Positions 43,465 through 53,060 of a stretch of 64,000 nt of DNA are shown one piece after another (position 1 is the stretch's first letter; every line of letters begins with the position of its first letter). The DNA is from Mycobacterium hubeiense (GTDB taxonomy: Bacteria; Actinomycetota; Actinomycetes; Mycobacteriales; Mycobacteriaceae), in the NCBI RefSeq assembly GCF_002838065.1, contig NZ_PIZU01000013.1:1-64000 (forward strand). The letters run 5' to 3'. The notes below the pieces were generated by a model that searched no databases, was not told the DNA's origin, and worked only from the letters and a program-made list of their open reading frames with translations. Both the position numbers and the translations under genes were made by a program.

Positions 43465-45743
43465 TGTCGCCCTCCTAATACGGCGCCCGCCGCGCGGTCC
43501 CGCAATGCCTCCGCGCGCCCGACCAACACCGCGTTGGCCTTCGCCCGCCGCAACAGCAGATGCACCGGGTGCTCCCAGGTAAAGCCGATGCCTCCGTGGA
43601 GCTGCAGAGCACCTTCGGTGGCGGCCACCGCTGCATCGAACGCGGCGGCTGCGGCCAACTCGACGAGGTATTCCGTCTCATCGTCGTCGGCTTCCGTCTG
43701 TGCGTCGGTGGCAGCCACGAGCAGACTGCGGGCACCTTCCAAGGCCACCAGGATGTCCGCGCAGCGATGCGAGACCGCCTGGAAGCTGCCGATCGGGCGA
43801 CCGAATTGCTCCCGCTCACCGGCCCATTCCACCGACATCGCCAACGCACGCGAACCCACACCGACCGAATCCGCCGCCACCGCAAGCAGAGTGTGGCCGC
43901 GGGCGACGCGCAACCCGTGCCGCAAGTCGGCGCCGTCCGACAGCACGTGCCCGGCAGCGCCGTTCAGCGTCAACGCGCCGACGGTCGCGGTGAGATCGAG
44001 TGGCTGATGAGCCTTTACGTCGACGCCGTCGGCGCCCGGGTCGACCTCGACAAGCACCTCGCCGTCGCCTCCGGTAGCCCGCGCCAGCACCAACAACACC
44101 TCCGCCGTCGGCGCGCCTGCGACGATCGGCACCACACCGGTCAACTGCTTCCCGTCCCAGCCGGGAAGCTCCAAACCCGTTGTCAGCCAACCGGAGTCGT
44201 GCAACGGAACCGCGAACGCCGCGGGCGCGCCTGCCGCGATTCGCTGGGCCACCCCCTTCGCGCCAACCGCGACCGCGACATCGAGCGCCGTCACCGTGGG
44301 AACGAGCGGGACCGCGGCGAGCGCCTTACCCGCCTCCTCGATCGCCGCGCAGAGCAAGCGCCTTGGCGCACCGCCGCCGCCGAGCGCCTCGTCGACGGCC
44401 AGGCCGGGCAGGCCGAACTCGACGAGCGCCGACCACACGGCGCCGTCGGTGGCATCGTGCGGTCGTTTCAGGTCGAGCAGGGCCTCGACATCCACCCGCG
44501 CTTGCAGTGCCCGAGCCAGCACCTCGCGCAGTTCACGCTCGTCCGCCTCGGCGACGGCAAGCGGCGCACCGGGGACCACCGCCGCGGCTCGCCGGCCCTC
44601 GCCACGGTGCGACGGCAGCCCGAGCACCGATTCGGCGATCGTGTTGCGCTGAATCTCCGCGGTGCCCGCGCCGATGGTGGTGGCGCGACTCATCAGGTAC
44701 CCGAATGTCCAGCGGCCCTTGTCGATTGCGCCGGGGGCCCGACTGCCCAGCGCCGCGTGCGGTCCGGCGGCACGCAGCGCGAGTGCATGCATGTGCTGTT
44801 CGAACTCCGACTTCACCAGGCGGTTCACCGACGCCACGCCGCCGGGATCCTCGCCGCGAAGCACAGCGGCCAGTGCGCGGGCGCTGTTTGCCGCGATGGT
44901 GCGCACGCCCGACTCGAGCCGGGCGATGTCCTGGCGCACCTGCGGATCGGAACCCAACTGCCGCGACGCCACGAGCTCGATGACCTTGTCGGCGGTCTTG
45001 CGGTACTTGAACTCGTCGGCCAGGAACGCGGTGGCCCGCTCGTGGCCGAGCGAGGTACGCATGATGGACCAGCCCTGCCCTTCGGCGCCGACGCGGTTCT
45101 CGACGGCCACCTCGACGTCGTCGAGGAACACCTCGGCGAAATGCGCCGCGCCGCTGATATCGCGCAGCGGCCGAACGGTGATGCCCGCACTGTCCATCGG
45201 GATCAATAGGTACGTGATGCCCTCTGTCGAGCGCCCGGGCGGACCCGTGCGCACCAGCGCGAACATCCAGTCGGCCCGGTCGGCCATCGACGTCCACACC
45301 TTCTGCCCGGTGACCCGGTACACGTCACCGTCACGGACGGCGCGAGTGGACAGCGAGGCGAGGTCACTTCCCGCGCCTGGCTCCGAGAAACCCTGACACC
45401 AGAACTCGTCCGCGCGCAGCAGCGGCGTCAGGAACCGCTTCTTCTGCTCGTCGGTGCCGTGCTGGATCAGCGTGGGAGCGAGGATGAACGACAGCGGGCA
45501 CGGGTGCGGCGGCGCCCCGGCGGCAGTGGTCATCCGGTAGTAGTCGAGCTGGTCTTCGAGCGACAACTCCAGGCCGCCGACGGATTTCGGCCAGCCCGGC
45601 GCGGCCAGGCCGTTGTCGACGAGCTTTGCGTGCCACGCGCGGGCGGCCTCGATGCGGTCGGGCTTGGCGCTTAAGGCGGCTTGTTCACGCTGGTGCTCGG
45701 CTAGCAGTCGCTCGAGCCGGGACCGCCAATCGGCAGACGACAT
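43449..45743 (-). CDS. FadE34-like double acyl-CoA dehydrogenase
   Basis: A 764-residue fusion of two ACAD domains. Domain 1 (about 1-375) has FWCQGFSEPGAGSDLA, Glu235 in TSLGHERATAF and GAGTAEIQRNTIAESVLGLP; domain 2 (about 400-760) has WAGEREQFGRPIGSFQAVSH and LQLHGGIGFTWEHPVHLLL but lacks Glu at both base positions. This is a catalytic and a non-catalytic half in one chain, as in FadE34 of mycobacterial sterol side-chain oxidation. I prefer ATG at 45743 over the in-frame GTG at 45749. It is upstream of, and overlaps, the single ACAD gene. Confidence 0.9.
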   Translation of the reverse strand: MSSADWRSRLERLLAEHQREQAALSAKPDRIEAARAWHAKLVDNGLAAPGWPKSVGGLELSLEDQLDYYRMTTAAGAPPHPCPLSFILAPTLIQHGTDEQKKRFLTPLLRADEFWCQGFSEPGAGSDLASLSTRAVRDGDVYRVTGQKVWTSMADRADWMFALVRTGPPGRSTEGITYLLIPMDSAGITVRPLRDISGAAHFAEVFLDDVEVAVENRVGAEGQGWSIMRTSLGHERATAFLADEFKYRKTADKVIELVASRQLGSDPQVRQDIARLESGVRTIAANSARALAAVLRGEDPGGVASVNRLVKSEFEQHMHALALRAAGPHAALGSRAPGAIDKGRWTFGYLMSRATTIGAGTAEIQRNTIAESVLGLPSHRGEGRRAAAVVPGAPLAVAEADERELREVLARALQARVDVEALLDLKRPHDATDGAVWSALVEFGLPGLAVDEALGGGGAPRRLLCAAIEEAGKALAAVPLVPTVTALDVAVAVGAKGVAQRIAAGAPAAFAVPLHDSGWLTTGLELPGWDGKQLTGVVPIVAGAPTAEVLLVLARATGGDGEVLVEVDPGADGVDVKAHQPLDLTATVGALTLNGAAGHVLSDGADLRHGLRVARGHTLLAVAADSVGVGSRALAMSVEWAGEREQFGRPIGSFQAVSHRCADILVALEGARSLLVAATDAQTEADDDETEYLVELAAAAAFDAAVAATEGALQLHGGIGFTWEHPVHLLLRRAKANAVLVGRAEALRDRAAGAVLGGRQWNTA

Positions 45744-45820
45744 CTGCACCCCACAAAGTTAACTTGGTTACTTATGTGAGCAGTCTCGCCTGTCGGGCCG
45801 GCACTTGGCAAGTGCGCCGC

Positions 45821-46472
<652 letters not shown>

Positions 46473-46549
46473 GAACCACCTCAATTCCCCACTGCTGGTC
46501 GGCGTCAGCGGGTAATCCGCTAAACATTTTCCCTATTCGACACCCCCGG

Positions 46550-47728
46550 TCAGGCTGCGGTCAAGCGCGGGAAGTTGAGCATCCTGCGTGCGTTCTCCTC
46601 GACTATCAGCGAGCACTCGTCATCGGGCACGTCGGCAAGCACCTCTGCCGCGCGCTTGCGAGAGTTCGGCCAGTTGGAATCGCTGTGCGGGAAGTCGATC
46701 TCCAGCGTGATGCGGTCGATGCCGATCTCGTGGCGGTTCTTCAGGCCGTGTTCATCGTCGATGAAGCAGCCCCAAAAGTGCTTCCGGAAGAGATCCGATG
46801 GCCGGGCATCGAAGTCGATTGGCTGGTAGTAGCGGTGCCGCTCCCACACGTAGTCGGACCGCTCGAGTATGTAGGGCACCCAGCCGATGCCACCCTCGGC
46901 AAGCGAGATCTGCAGATCAGGGAACTGCTGCAGTTTTCCGGAGAACAGCAGGTCGACCGTCGACCACATCAAGTTCGACGAAAACAGCGTGATGGCAACG
47001 GCGAACGGTGCGTCCGGCATCTGCATCTGACCCGCAACCGGCGCCATGGATGAGAACGAGAAGCCTGGAACGTATGAGCCCGAACCGAAATGAAGAGACA
47101 GCGGCATGTGGGCGTCCGAGCAGACGCGCCACAACGGATCCCAATGGTCGGAATGAAACGACGGCAACCCCAGTGGCACAGGGCTGTCCGGGAATGACAC
47201 CGTGCGCGCGCCCTTGGCGGCGACGCGTTCCGCCTCCTCGACACAGGCCGCGATATCCCATGTCGGCAGGATCGCCAGCGGGATATAGCGATCAGGTGCA
47301 GTCGCGCACCACTCGTCGATGTAAAAATCGTTCCACGCCTTCACACACAGCAGCGCCAATTCCTTGTCCTTGGCGCGGTGAAATGTGCCGCCGCCGAAAC
47401 CCGGGAACGACGGAAAGCACAGCGCTGCCTGCACGCCGTCCAGGTCCATGTCGGCTACGCGGGCGACCGGGTCGTAGCAGCCGGGAATCATGTCCTCGTA
47501 TCGGACCGGATCCATACCCCACTCCTCCGGCGGCTTCCCCGCAACGGCATTCAGGCCGATGGTCGGAAAGATCTGGCCGTCGTAGCTCCACAAATGCTTG
47601 CCGTCCATCTCGACGATCCGCGGGCCCTCCTCACGAAATTTCTCGGGCAGGCGGTCCTGCCACACCCGAGGATGTTCGACGAGATGGTCGTCGACCGACA
47701 CGATCTGGTGATGGTCTTGGAGTGGCAT
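46550..47728 (-). CDS. Amidohydrolase family 2 protein (ACMSD-like)
   Basis: A 392-residue metal-dependent amidohydrolase-2 protein, paralogous to those at 3573 and 59062. Metal motifs are IVSVDDHLVEHP at the N terminus, His in LSLHFGSGS and Asp in LEIDFPHSDSNWP. ATG at 47728 has GGGAG 5 bases upstream, whereas ATG at 47740 has none. Divergent from the coiled-coil/tandem-TetR operon, with a 17-bp direct repeat in between. Likely hydrolase, decarboxylase or hydratase of a ring-derived acid; substrate unknown. Confidence 0.9.
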   Translation of the reverse strand: MPLQDHHQIVSVDDHLVEHPRVWQDRLPEKFREEGPRIVEMDGKHLWSYDGQIFPTIGLNAVAGKPPEEWGMDPVRYEDMIPGCYDPVARVADMDLDGVQAALCFPSFPGFGGGTFHRAKDKELALLCVKAWNDFYIDEWCATAPDRYIPLAILPTWDIAACVEEAERVAAKGARTVSFPDSPVPLGLPSFHSDHWDPLWRVCSDAHMPLSLHFGSGSYVPGFSFSSMAPVAGQMQMPDAPFAVAITLFSSNLMWSTVDLLFSGKLQQFPDLQISLAEGGIGWVPYILERSDYVWERHRYYQPIDFDARPSDLFRKHFWGCFIDDEHGLKNRHEIGIDRITLEIDFPHSDSNWPNSRKRAAEVLADVPDDECSLIVEENARRMLNFPRLTAA

Positions 47729-47740
47729 AGCTGCTCCCAT

Positions 47741-47777
47741 TTTCTGACATGTCGTCTTGATTTCTGACAATTCGTCT
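47741..47777. promoter_or_regulatory. Two 17-bp direct repeats (20-bp period), probable operator
   Basis: TTTCTGACATGTCGTCT (47741-47757) and TTTCTGACAATTCGTCT (47761-47777) match at 15 of 17 bases and are 20 bp apart, about two helical turns. They lie 12 bp upstream of the amidohydrolase ATG and 50-90 bp upstream of the plus-strand operon encoding a protein with two TetR DNA-binding domains. The core resembles the TGAC-N6-GTCA motif with one base less in the spacer. Confidence 0.6.
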
Positions 47778-47828
47778 CACGACGGTATATGATGGAGGTC
47801 ACAAAAGTCCAGAGGTGAGAGGTGGACC

Positions 47829-48137
47829 ATGCCGGAAACACAGCGGCCGTCCCGGGAGCGCGAAAAGCTCGACGAAGACGACCACGACCTGCTCACGTTC
47901 GGTGAAGCCGGGGAGCGGCTGCGTCTCGAAATCGCGGCTGCCCGCGACGACGTCGCGCGGCTTCAGGACGCCGGCGAGACCGCGGACCTCGAGAAGGCGC
48001 GGGCTCGGCTTGAGGCGCTGCGCGCGGCCGCTGACCGAAATTCGGCACAGCCCATCAACGATGCCAACTTCGAGAAGTTCTTCGGCTACCCGGGTAAAGC
48101 CAAGCGCAACCTGCCGACGTCACCTGCCATCGAATGA
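47829..48137 (+). CDS. Small charged coiled-coil protein of unknown function
   Basis: A 102-residue soluble protein rich in Glu, Arg, Asp and Ala. Residues about 25-70 (FGEAGERLRLEIAAARDDVA onward) form heptad-like helices; the C-terminal part (NFEKFFGYPGKAKRNLP) resembles a conserved peptide in small actinobacterial proteins. AGAGGTG lies 8 bases upstream of the ATG. Its stop overlaps the tandem TetR ATG by 4 bp (ATGA), so the two are made together; it may modulate that regulator. I do not assign a function. Confidence 0.8.
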   Translation: MPETQRPSREREKLDEDDHDLLTFGEAGERLRLEIAAARDDVARLQDAGETADLEKARARLEALRAAADRNSAQPINDANFEKFFGYPGKAKRNLPTSPAIE

Positions 48138-49417
48138 CCGCCGCCAACAAGATGCGGCGGGCGGGCTATGCGCCCCCAACCAACGCCGCCGTTGGCCGGC
48201 GGGGCATGCACACCCGCGACCGGATACTCCGATGCGCAGCGGAAGTCTTCCTGCAGAACGGTTTTCACGGCGCGTCGATCGACATGATCGCGGCGGCGAC
48301 AGGCGCGTCGCGCGCGACGGTCTATCAGTACTTCGCGGACAAGGAAGCGATCTTCGGTGAGCTGGCCCGCGATTCCGCACGAGCCGTGCTCGAACACGCC
48401 GAGAGCCTGGGCCCACTGAAACCCACCGCAGACGGACTTGCCAACCTCACGACGTGGATGCACGGCTGGGCCGATATTTACGACGCACACGCGGCGGTGT
48501 TCGCCGAATACCCCGGCATCGGCACGGTGATGGGCCTGACGGTCGTCGACTCCCAATCGGTGCCGGAAAAGTTCAGGCAGCGGATCACCGAACGGCTGCG
48601 CTCGGCGCCGTTGCACGGGTTGGAACTTGACGACGCCGCGGCGGCGCTCATGCGTCTCCCCCACATGATCAACCTGTACCGCTACCGCGGCATGTACGGA
48701 TTGCCTTCGCGTGCAACCGTTTCCAACTCTCTGGCGATCGCTCTGCAGGCCATGCTCTTTCCCGATGCGGAGCACAGCACGACCTCCGTGACCATCGCGC
48801 CGGGACCGACTGCAACCGCCCCTCGTGCGGCGGCCGAAGAGACAATCTCTCCCATCCGACAGGATGTGCTGCGGGCCAGTTCTGCACTGTTCGCAGAGCG
48901 CGGCTATTACGCGGTCCGGATGGAGGAGATCGCCGCGGCCGCGGACGTCAGTCGCGCGACCCTGTACCGGCACTTCAGCACCAAGGACCTGATCTTCGCC
49001 GAGCTGACCCGCACGGCCGTACGCGAGATCGAACACCACGCCGCCGCCTTGAAGCGGCTGGCGGCCGAAACAGTTGACATCGAGGCGTTTTCGCACTGGA
49101 CGCTTGACTACGTCCGCTTCCACCGTGCCTACAGCGGCGTCATTCGCGCCTGGTTCGACGGTACTGTCGCCGAGCGACTGCCTGATGCGGGCGCCACCGA
49201 CGGCGTCGCTGCGATGCACGACGCAGTGTCCGCATTACTGAGCACCTCGAGCCTGCCCGAGGGGATGGATTCCGCGACGGCGGCGGCCGTGGTACTGGCC
49301 ACGCTCGGGCGGATGACCGAGCCCACCGCGGCGGGGGACGGCGACCTCCACGCCGCGGAAGTCATCGTCGCTTTGTTGTGCCGGTCGCTACTTGGTCAGC
49401 CTGGCGCCGCCACGTAA
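48134..49417 (+). CDS. Tandem TetR regulator with two DNA-binding domains
   Basis: A 427-residue protein made of two TetR units. Unit 1 has its helix-turn-helix at about 26-72 (FLQNGFHGASIDMIAAATGA with YQYFADKEAIF) and unit 2 at about 242-288 (FAERGYYAVRMEEIAAAADV with YRHFSTKDLIF), each followed by a helical ligand domain; typical TetR proteins are about 200 residues. A single chain would act like a built-in dimer and could read two operator sites. Divergent from the amidohydrolase gene and next to the 20-bp-period direct repeat. Overlaps the DUF732 gene by 22 bases at its 3' end. Confidence 0.92.
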   Translation: MTAANKMRRAGYAPPTNAAVGRRGMHTRDRILRCAAEVFLQNGFHGASIDMIAAATGASRATVYQYFADKEAIFGELARDSARAVLEHAESLGPLKPTADGLANLTTWMHGWADIYDAHAAVFAEYPGIGTVMGLTVVDSQSVPEKFRQRITERLRSAPLHGLELDDAAAALMRLPHMINLYRYRGMYGLPSRATVSNSLAIALQAMLFPDAEHSTTSVTIAPGPTATAPRAAAEETISPIRQDVLRASSALFAERGYYAVRMEEIAAAADVSRATLYRHFSTKDLIFAELTRTAVREIEHHAAALKRLAAETVDIEAFSHWTLDYVRFHRAYSGVIRAWFDGTVAERLPDAGATDGVAAMHDAVSALLSTSSLPEGMDSATAAAVVLATLGRMTEPTAAGDGDLHAAEVIVALLCRSLLGQPGAAT

Positions 49418-49755
49418 CCCGCGGCGGATCTGCGCAACTGCCAAATCTGCGCCGGGCATAGTTCGTTGGCGGCCTGGCTGATCAGGTAGGAGGCCTGGAA
49501 CTCGTCGTTGGTACGGAAGTCGGTTTTGATGTCAACAACCAGCTGCGCGTACGGCCTGCCCTGGGCAATCTTGTCGCAAATGCCACGGCCGTAGGCGAGG
49601 GCGTGGTCGGCGTTGGCGAAGTTGTATCCCGGCCGCACTGTCACATTGATCAGATAGGCAACCGCGTCTGCGGACGCGGCCGGCGTGCCCATGACCGCTG
49701 CGCCCACCCCCGCCAGCAGGGCAAAGGCCAAGACGGTGAACCTCTTCGTCCTCAT
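49396..49755 (-). CDS. Secreted DUF732 protein
   Basis: A 119-residue precursor with a Sec signal peptide (MRTKRFTVLAFALLAGVGAA then ASADA cleavage site near residue 31) and a DUF732 domain: GYNFANADHALAYGRGICDK, two Cys likely disulfide-bonded (ICDK and ELCPAQ). DUF732 proteins are small secreted mycobacterial proteins of unknown role. ATG at 49755 gives a normal signal peptide; ATG at 49776 adds seven residues and neither has a clear ribosome-binding site. Convergent with the tandem TetR gene. Confidence 0.88.
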   Translation of the reverse strand: MRTKRFTVLAFALLAGVGAAVMGTPAASADAVAYLINVTVRPGYNFANADHALAYGRGICDKIAQGRPYAQLVVDIKTDFRTNDEFQASYLISQAANELCPAQIWQLRRSAAGYVAAPG

Positions 49756-49806
49756 AGAACCGAAAGCGTAATTCATTTATCTGATTGACGTGTAGCCTAT
49801 GTGGGC

Positions 49807-50292
49807 ATGACATTCGGTCGGCGTGTCGTGGCGATGTTGTTCCTGGTGGTCGCGCTCGCGGCTGGATCAGCCGTGCCGCTCGCGAATGCCGACAACAAGC
49901 GTCTCAACGAGAGCGTTTTCGTCAACATCTACACCGCGCAGGCGCAGAACGGTTGTCCCGGCGAGCCACAGCTGGATGGCCGGCTCGTGGAGGCGGCCCG
50001 CCTGCACACCCTCGACGTGCTCCATAACCGGGCGCTGAACGGCGATATCGGTTCTGACGGCTCCACGCCGCAGGACCGGGCGAACCGCACCGGCTTCGTC
50101 GGCAAGGTGTCCGAAACCGTCGCGATCAACCCGGCGCTGGCGATCAGCGGCATAGAGATCCTGAACCAGTGGTGGCACAACCCGCCACTGCGAGCGATCA
50201 TGCAGGATTGCTCGAACACCGCGATAGGCGTGTGGTCGGAGAACAGCCTGGACCGCTCCGTGGTGGTCGCGGTGTACGGCCAGCCCGGCTAA
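49807..50292 (+). CDS. Secreted CAP-domain (SCP/PR1-like) protein
   Basis: A 161-residue exported protein with a signal peptide (MTFGRRVVAMLFLVVALAAG, cleavage near LANA-DN) and a CAP fold: NIYTAQAQNGCPGEPQLDGR, EAARLHTLDVLHN and ALAISGIEILNQWWHNP, with two Cys. CAP proteins occur in actinobacterial secretomes with mostly unknown function. GTG at 49801 is an alternative start. Divergent from the DUF732 gene with about 50 bp between; overlaps the FadD gene end by 4 bases. Confidence 0.88.
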   Translation: MTFGRRVVAMLFLVVALAAGSAVPLANADNKRLNESVFVNIYTAQAQNGCPGEPQLDGRLVEAARLHTLDVLHNRALNGDIGSDGSTPQDRANRTGFVGKVSETVAINPALAISGIEILNQWWHNPPLRAIMQDCSNTAIGVWSENSLDRSVVVAVYGQPG

Positions 50293-51842
50293 TCGACCGC
50301 CGCCGCTGCGACTTCGGCGCGCAGGCGCTTCTTGTCCACCTTGCCGCTGACCAGCACCGGCAACTCGTCGACGACCAGGAGCCGTCGCGGCACCTTGTAA
50401 CCCGCAAGCCTGGCCCGGACGAAGTCTTGGATCGCCTCAAGCGTGAGGGTCGCGCCCGCCGCCGGCACCACAACAGCGCAGACCGCCTCGCCCCATTTCT
50501 CGTCAGGCGCGCCGACGACGGCGCAGGCCGCGACGCCGTCTAGGCCGCCGAGCACCTCCTCCACCTCCGGCGAGTACACGTTCTCCCCGCCGGTGATGAT
50601 CACGTTCTTCTTGCGGTCCACGAGGTACAGCAGCCCGCGGTGGTCGAACCGCCCGATGTCGCCGGTGTGACACCAGCCGTCGCGCAGGGTGGCCAGCGTT
50701 GCGACCGGATCGTCCCAGTAGCCGCGGAACAGCGAGTCCGAGCGCACCGCGATCTCGCCGGGTTCACCGAGGGGCACGTCGCGGTCGTCGTCGGAGACGA
50801 TCCGTACTCGCACGCCGGGAAACGGGAAGCCTACGGAGCGCAAGGCATCTGCGCCATCCACCGAGTGCATCTCTCGTGGCAACCCCGACACGATCGCCTC
50901 GGTCTGCCCGTAGAGATTGAGGAACCCTGCCTGCGGCATCAGCGCCAGCGCCCGCTTGAGGGTACTCATGGTCATCGGTGCGGCCGCGTAGATGACGGTC
51001 CGCAGACTCTCCAATGCCCGCGCATCCGTTACCTCGTCGAGCAGTGCCCGCAGCATCACGGGCGCCAAGTGCACCAACGTGATTCGCTCTTGCGGTATCA
51101 GCCGCACGGCCTCGGCCGCATCGAACTGCTGCTGCAACACCACGCTGCCACCCCGGGCGTGCAATCCCCCGATGATCGCCATCGCCCCGACGTGAAACAT
51201 CGGCATGTTGATCAAGCCGCGGTCGGCGCTGCCCGTCTGCATTTCGGCGTTCATGGTGAACGCCACCCGTCGAAGTTCCGGCTGCCCGAGGATGCAGCAT
51301 TTCGACGCGCCGGTGGTGCCACTGGTGAACAGCAGGCAGGCGATATCGTCGGGTCGCGCTGCGAACGCAAGCCGTGCGCCCTCACCGCCCGCCACGAACT
51401 CCTCGAAGTCCACCATTCCGGTGCGCCCCGACCCGCCGATGTTCACCAGCAGCGGCGCAGTCGACAGTTTCGGCACGAGTTCTGTTATCACCGAAGCGAA
51501 TTCGTCGGAACAGAACACGATCGACGGACTTACTCGCTTGAGCACGTCGAGCATCTCACCGGGCGCCAACCGGAAGTTGACCGTCGCCATGATGATGCCG
51601 CTCAGTTGCGTCGCCGCCATCACCTCGCCGAACTCGACGCTGTTGCGGCTCAGCACAGCGATGCGGTCCTGCCGTCGCACACCCACCGCCGCCATCGCCG
51701 ACACCAGTCGCACCGCCCGGTGATACAGCTGCGCGTGAGTGAGCTGCCGAGACCCCATCTTGTACGCGGGCACGTCGGCGAAACGCACCGCGTTGTCGGT
51801 GACGACATCGCCGAGCGTCAGGTCGAGTCCGTCGGCGGTCAC
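50289..51842 (-). CDS. Acyl-CoA synthetase (FadD-like) with unusual P-loop
   Basis: A 517-residue AMP-binding ligase. The P-loop motif reads LLFTSGTTGASKCCIL, where ligases normally have PKG, so Pro and Gly are replaced by Ser and Cys while the Lys is kept. Other motifs are normal: LYGQTEAIVSG, GGENVYSPEVEEVL and the C-terminal lysine in VSGKVDKKRL. GTG start 6 bases after the Ltp-like gene stop. Convergent overlap of 4 bases with the CAP gene. Likely active but with altered nucleotide site. Confidence 0.9.
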   Translation of the reverse strand: MTADGLDLTLGDVVTDNAVRFADVPAYKMGSRQLTHAQLYHRAVRLVSAMAAVGVRRQDRIAVLSRNSVEFGEVMAATQLSGIIMATVNFRLAPGEMLDVLKRVSPSIVFCSDEFASVITELVPKLSTAPLLVNIGGSGRTGMVDFEEFVAGGEGARLAFAARPDDIACLLFTSGTTGASKCCILGQPELRRVAFTMNAEMQTGSADRGLINMPMFHVGAMAIIGGLHARGGSVVLQQQFDAAEAVRLIPQERITLVHLAPVMLRALLDEVTDARALESLRTVIYAAAPMTMSTLKRALALMPQAGFLNLYGQTEAIVSGLPREMHSVDGADALRSVGFPFPGVRVRIVSDDDRDVPLGEPGEIAVRSDSLFRGYWDDPVATLATLRDGWCHTGDIGRFDHRGLLYLVDRKKNVIITGGENVYSPEVEEVLGGLDGVAACAVVGAPDEKWGEAVCAVVVPAAGATLTLEAIQDFVRARLAGYKVPRRLLVVDELPVLVSGKVDKKRLRAEVAAAAVD

Positions 51843-51848
51843 GGCAAG

Positions 51849-53060
51849 CTACCTGCTGCTCAACAGCATCGACCCGGCCACCGGCCCGCCGCCGACCCCG
51901 ACGGCGACCACCTCGGGTGTCTTGGGCGCCTGGCGGTCGCCACCCTCCCCCCACATCTGCACGCAGGCTTCGTGCAGGAAGCCCATGCCGTGCAGCCGAC
52001 CGCCCGACAGTTGGCCACCGCTGGTGTTGATCGGCAGCGCGCCGTCGCGCGCGATCCGTTCACCGCCCTCGATGAACTCGCCCACCTTGCCGTGTTCGCA
52101 GAAGCCCAGGGCCTCGAGCCACATCACGGTGAGGAAGGAGAAGCCGTCGTAGATCTGGGCCATGTCGACGTCGGCAGGCGTTAATGCAGTGTTTTGCCAA
52201 AGAGTCGCCCCAGAATCGTGGGCGGCCATCGTGGTGATGTCCGACCGCTGATCCCATGTCGCGCGTTCGAACATCCCGGGTCCGACCGATTCGACAGTCA
52301 GTGGATGACGCGGCAGCCCCTTGGCGGCGTCGCGGCGCGACACGATGACCGCAGTCGCGCCGTCACACGGGACGTCGCAGTCATACAGGCACAATGGCTC
52401 GGAAATCATGCGCGCCCCGAGGTAATCGTCCATGGTCATCGGCTCGCGGTAGACGGCGTCGGGGTTCATCGCTGCGTTGCGCCGCGCATTGAGCGCGATC
52501 CAACCGAGCTGCTCACGCGTCAACCCGAAGTCGTGCATGTATCGCTGCGCGGGCATGGCCAGCCAGTTCGCCGCCGACAGCGCGCCGAACGGTGCCACCC
52601 ACTCCAGATGGGGCGGCAGTTTGCCACCGGTGAAGAGCACCGATGCGCGTCCACCACCGGACTGCGCAGCCGCCGTCGACTCCCACACCGAGCGATAGAC
52701 CACCACATGGTTGGCGAGCCCGAGGGTGACGGCCATGCACGCTTCGATCACCGGACCGATCTGCCCGGCGGTCTCCATCGCTGAGACGTACCACCGGCAG
52801 CTCAGTCCAAGCGCGTTGCGGACTTCCTGGACGGCGGCGCCGGAGAAGCCTGGGTCGGGCACGCCGGGTCCGGGGTAGCTGGCGATGCCGTCGACGTCGT
52901 CGACGGCCAGGCCCGCGTCTTCGATCGCGCGCAGCACGGCTTCGAGCGTCAGGTCCAGACCCGTGCGGCCCAGCCGACGGCCGACCTGCGACTTGCCGGC
53001 GCCCGTCAGGATCGCCTTGCCGTCGAACGGACCGCCGGTCATCTTGGTGAGGTTAGCCAT
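51849..53060 (-). CDS. Ltp-like thiolase-fold protein, Arg variant
   Basis: A 403-residue Ltp-type thiolase-fold protein without nucleophile Cys (WYVSAMETAGQIG). The first tyrosine is kept (QIYDGFSFLTV), but at the second position the motif is GGQLSGGRLHGM, Arg where two paralogs have Tyr. No zinc-ribbon DUF35 gene adjoins it; the nearest DUF35 is the zinc-ribbon-less one at 54811. ATG shares one base with the MaoC stop (TGATG). In an operon MaoC, Ltp-like, FadD. The reaction may be aldol/retro-aldol or something new. Confidence 0.86.
   Translation of the reverse strand: MANLTKMTGGPFDGKAILTGAGKSQVGRRLGRTGLDLTLEAVLRAIEDAGLAVDDVDGIASYPGPGVPDPGFSGAAVQEVRNALGLSCRWYVSAMETAGQIGPVIEACMAVTLGLANHVVVYRSVWESTAAAQSGGGRASVLFTGGKLPPHLEWVAPFGALSAANWLAMPAQRYMHDFGLTREQLGWIALNARRNAAMNPDAVYREPMTMDDYLGARMISEPLCLYDCDVPCDGATAVIVSRRDAAKGLPRHPLTVESVGPGMFERATWDQRSDITTMAAHDSGATLWQNTALTPADVDMAQIYDGFSFLTVMWLEALGFCEHGKVGEFIEGGERIARDGALPINTSGGQLSGGRLHGMGFLHEACVQMWGEGGDRQAPKTPEVVAVGVGGGPVAGSMLLSSR

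Noticed and set aside
43560..45209. 549-codon open frame on the plus strand
   Set aside because: Antisense to the double ACAD gene, no domain, Arg/His-rich composition typical of a shadow frame.
50640..52184. 514-codon open frame on the plus strand
   Set aside because: Antisense to FadD and the Ltp-like gene, low-complexity Arg/His-rich product, no ribosome-binding site or family motif.
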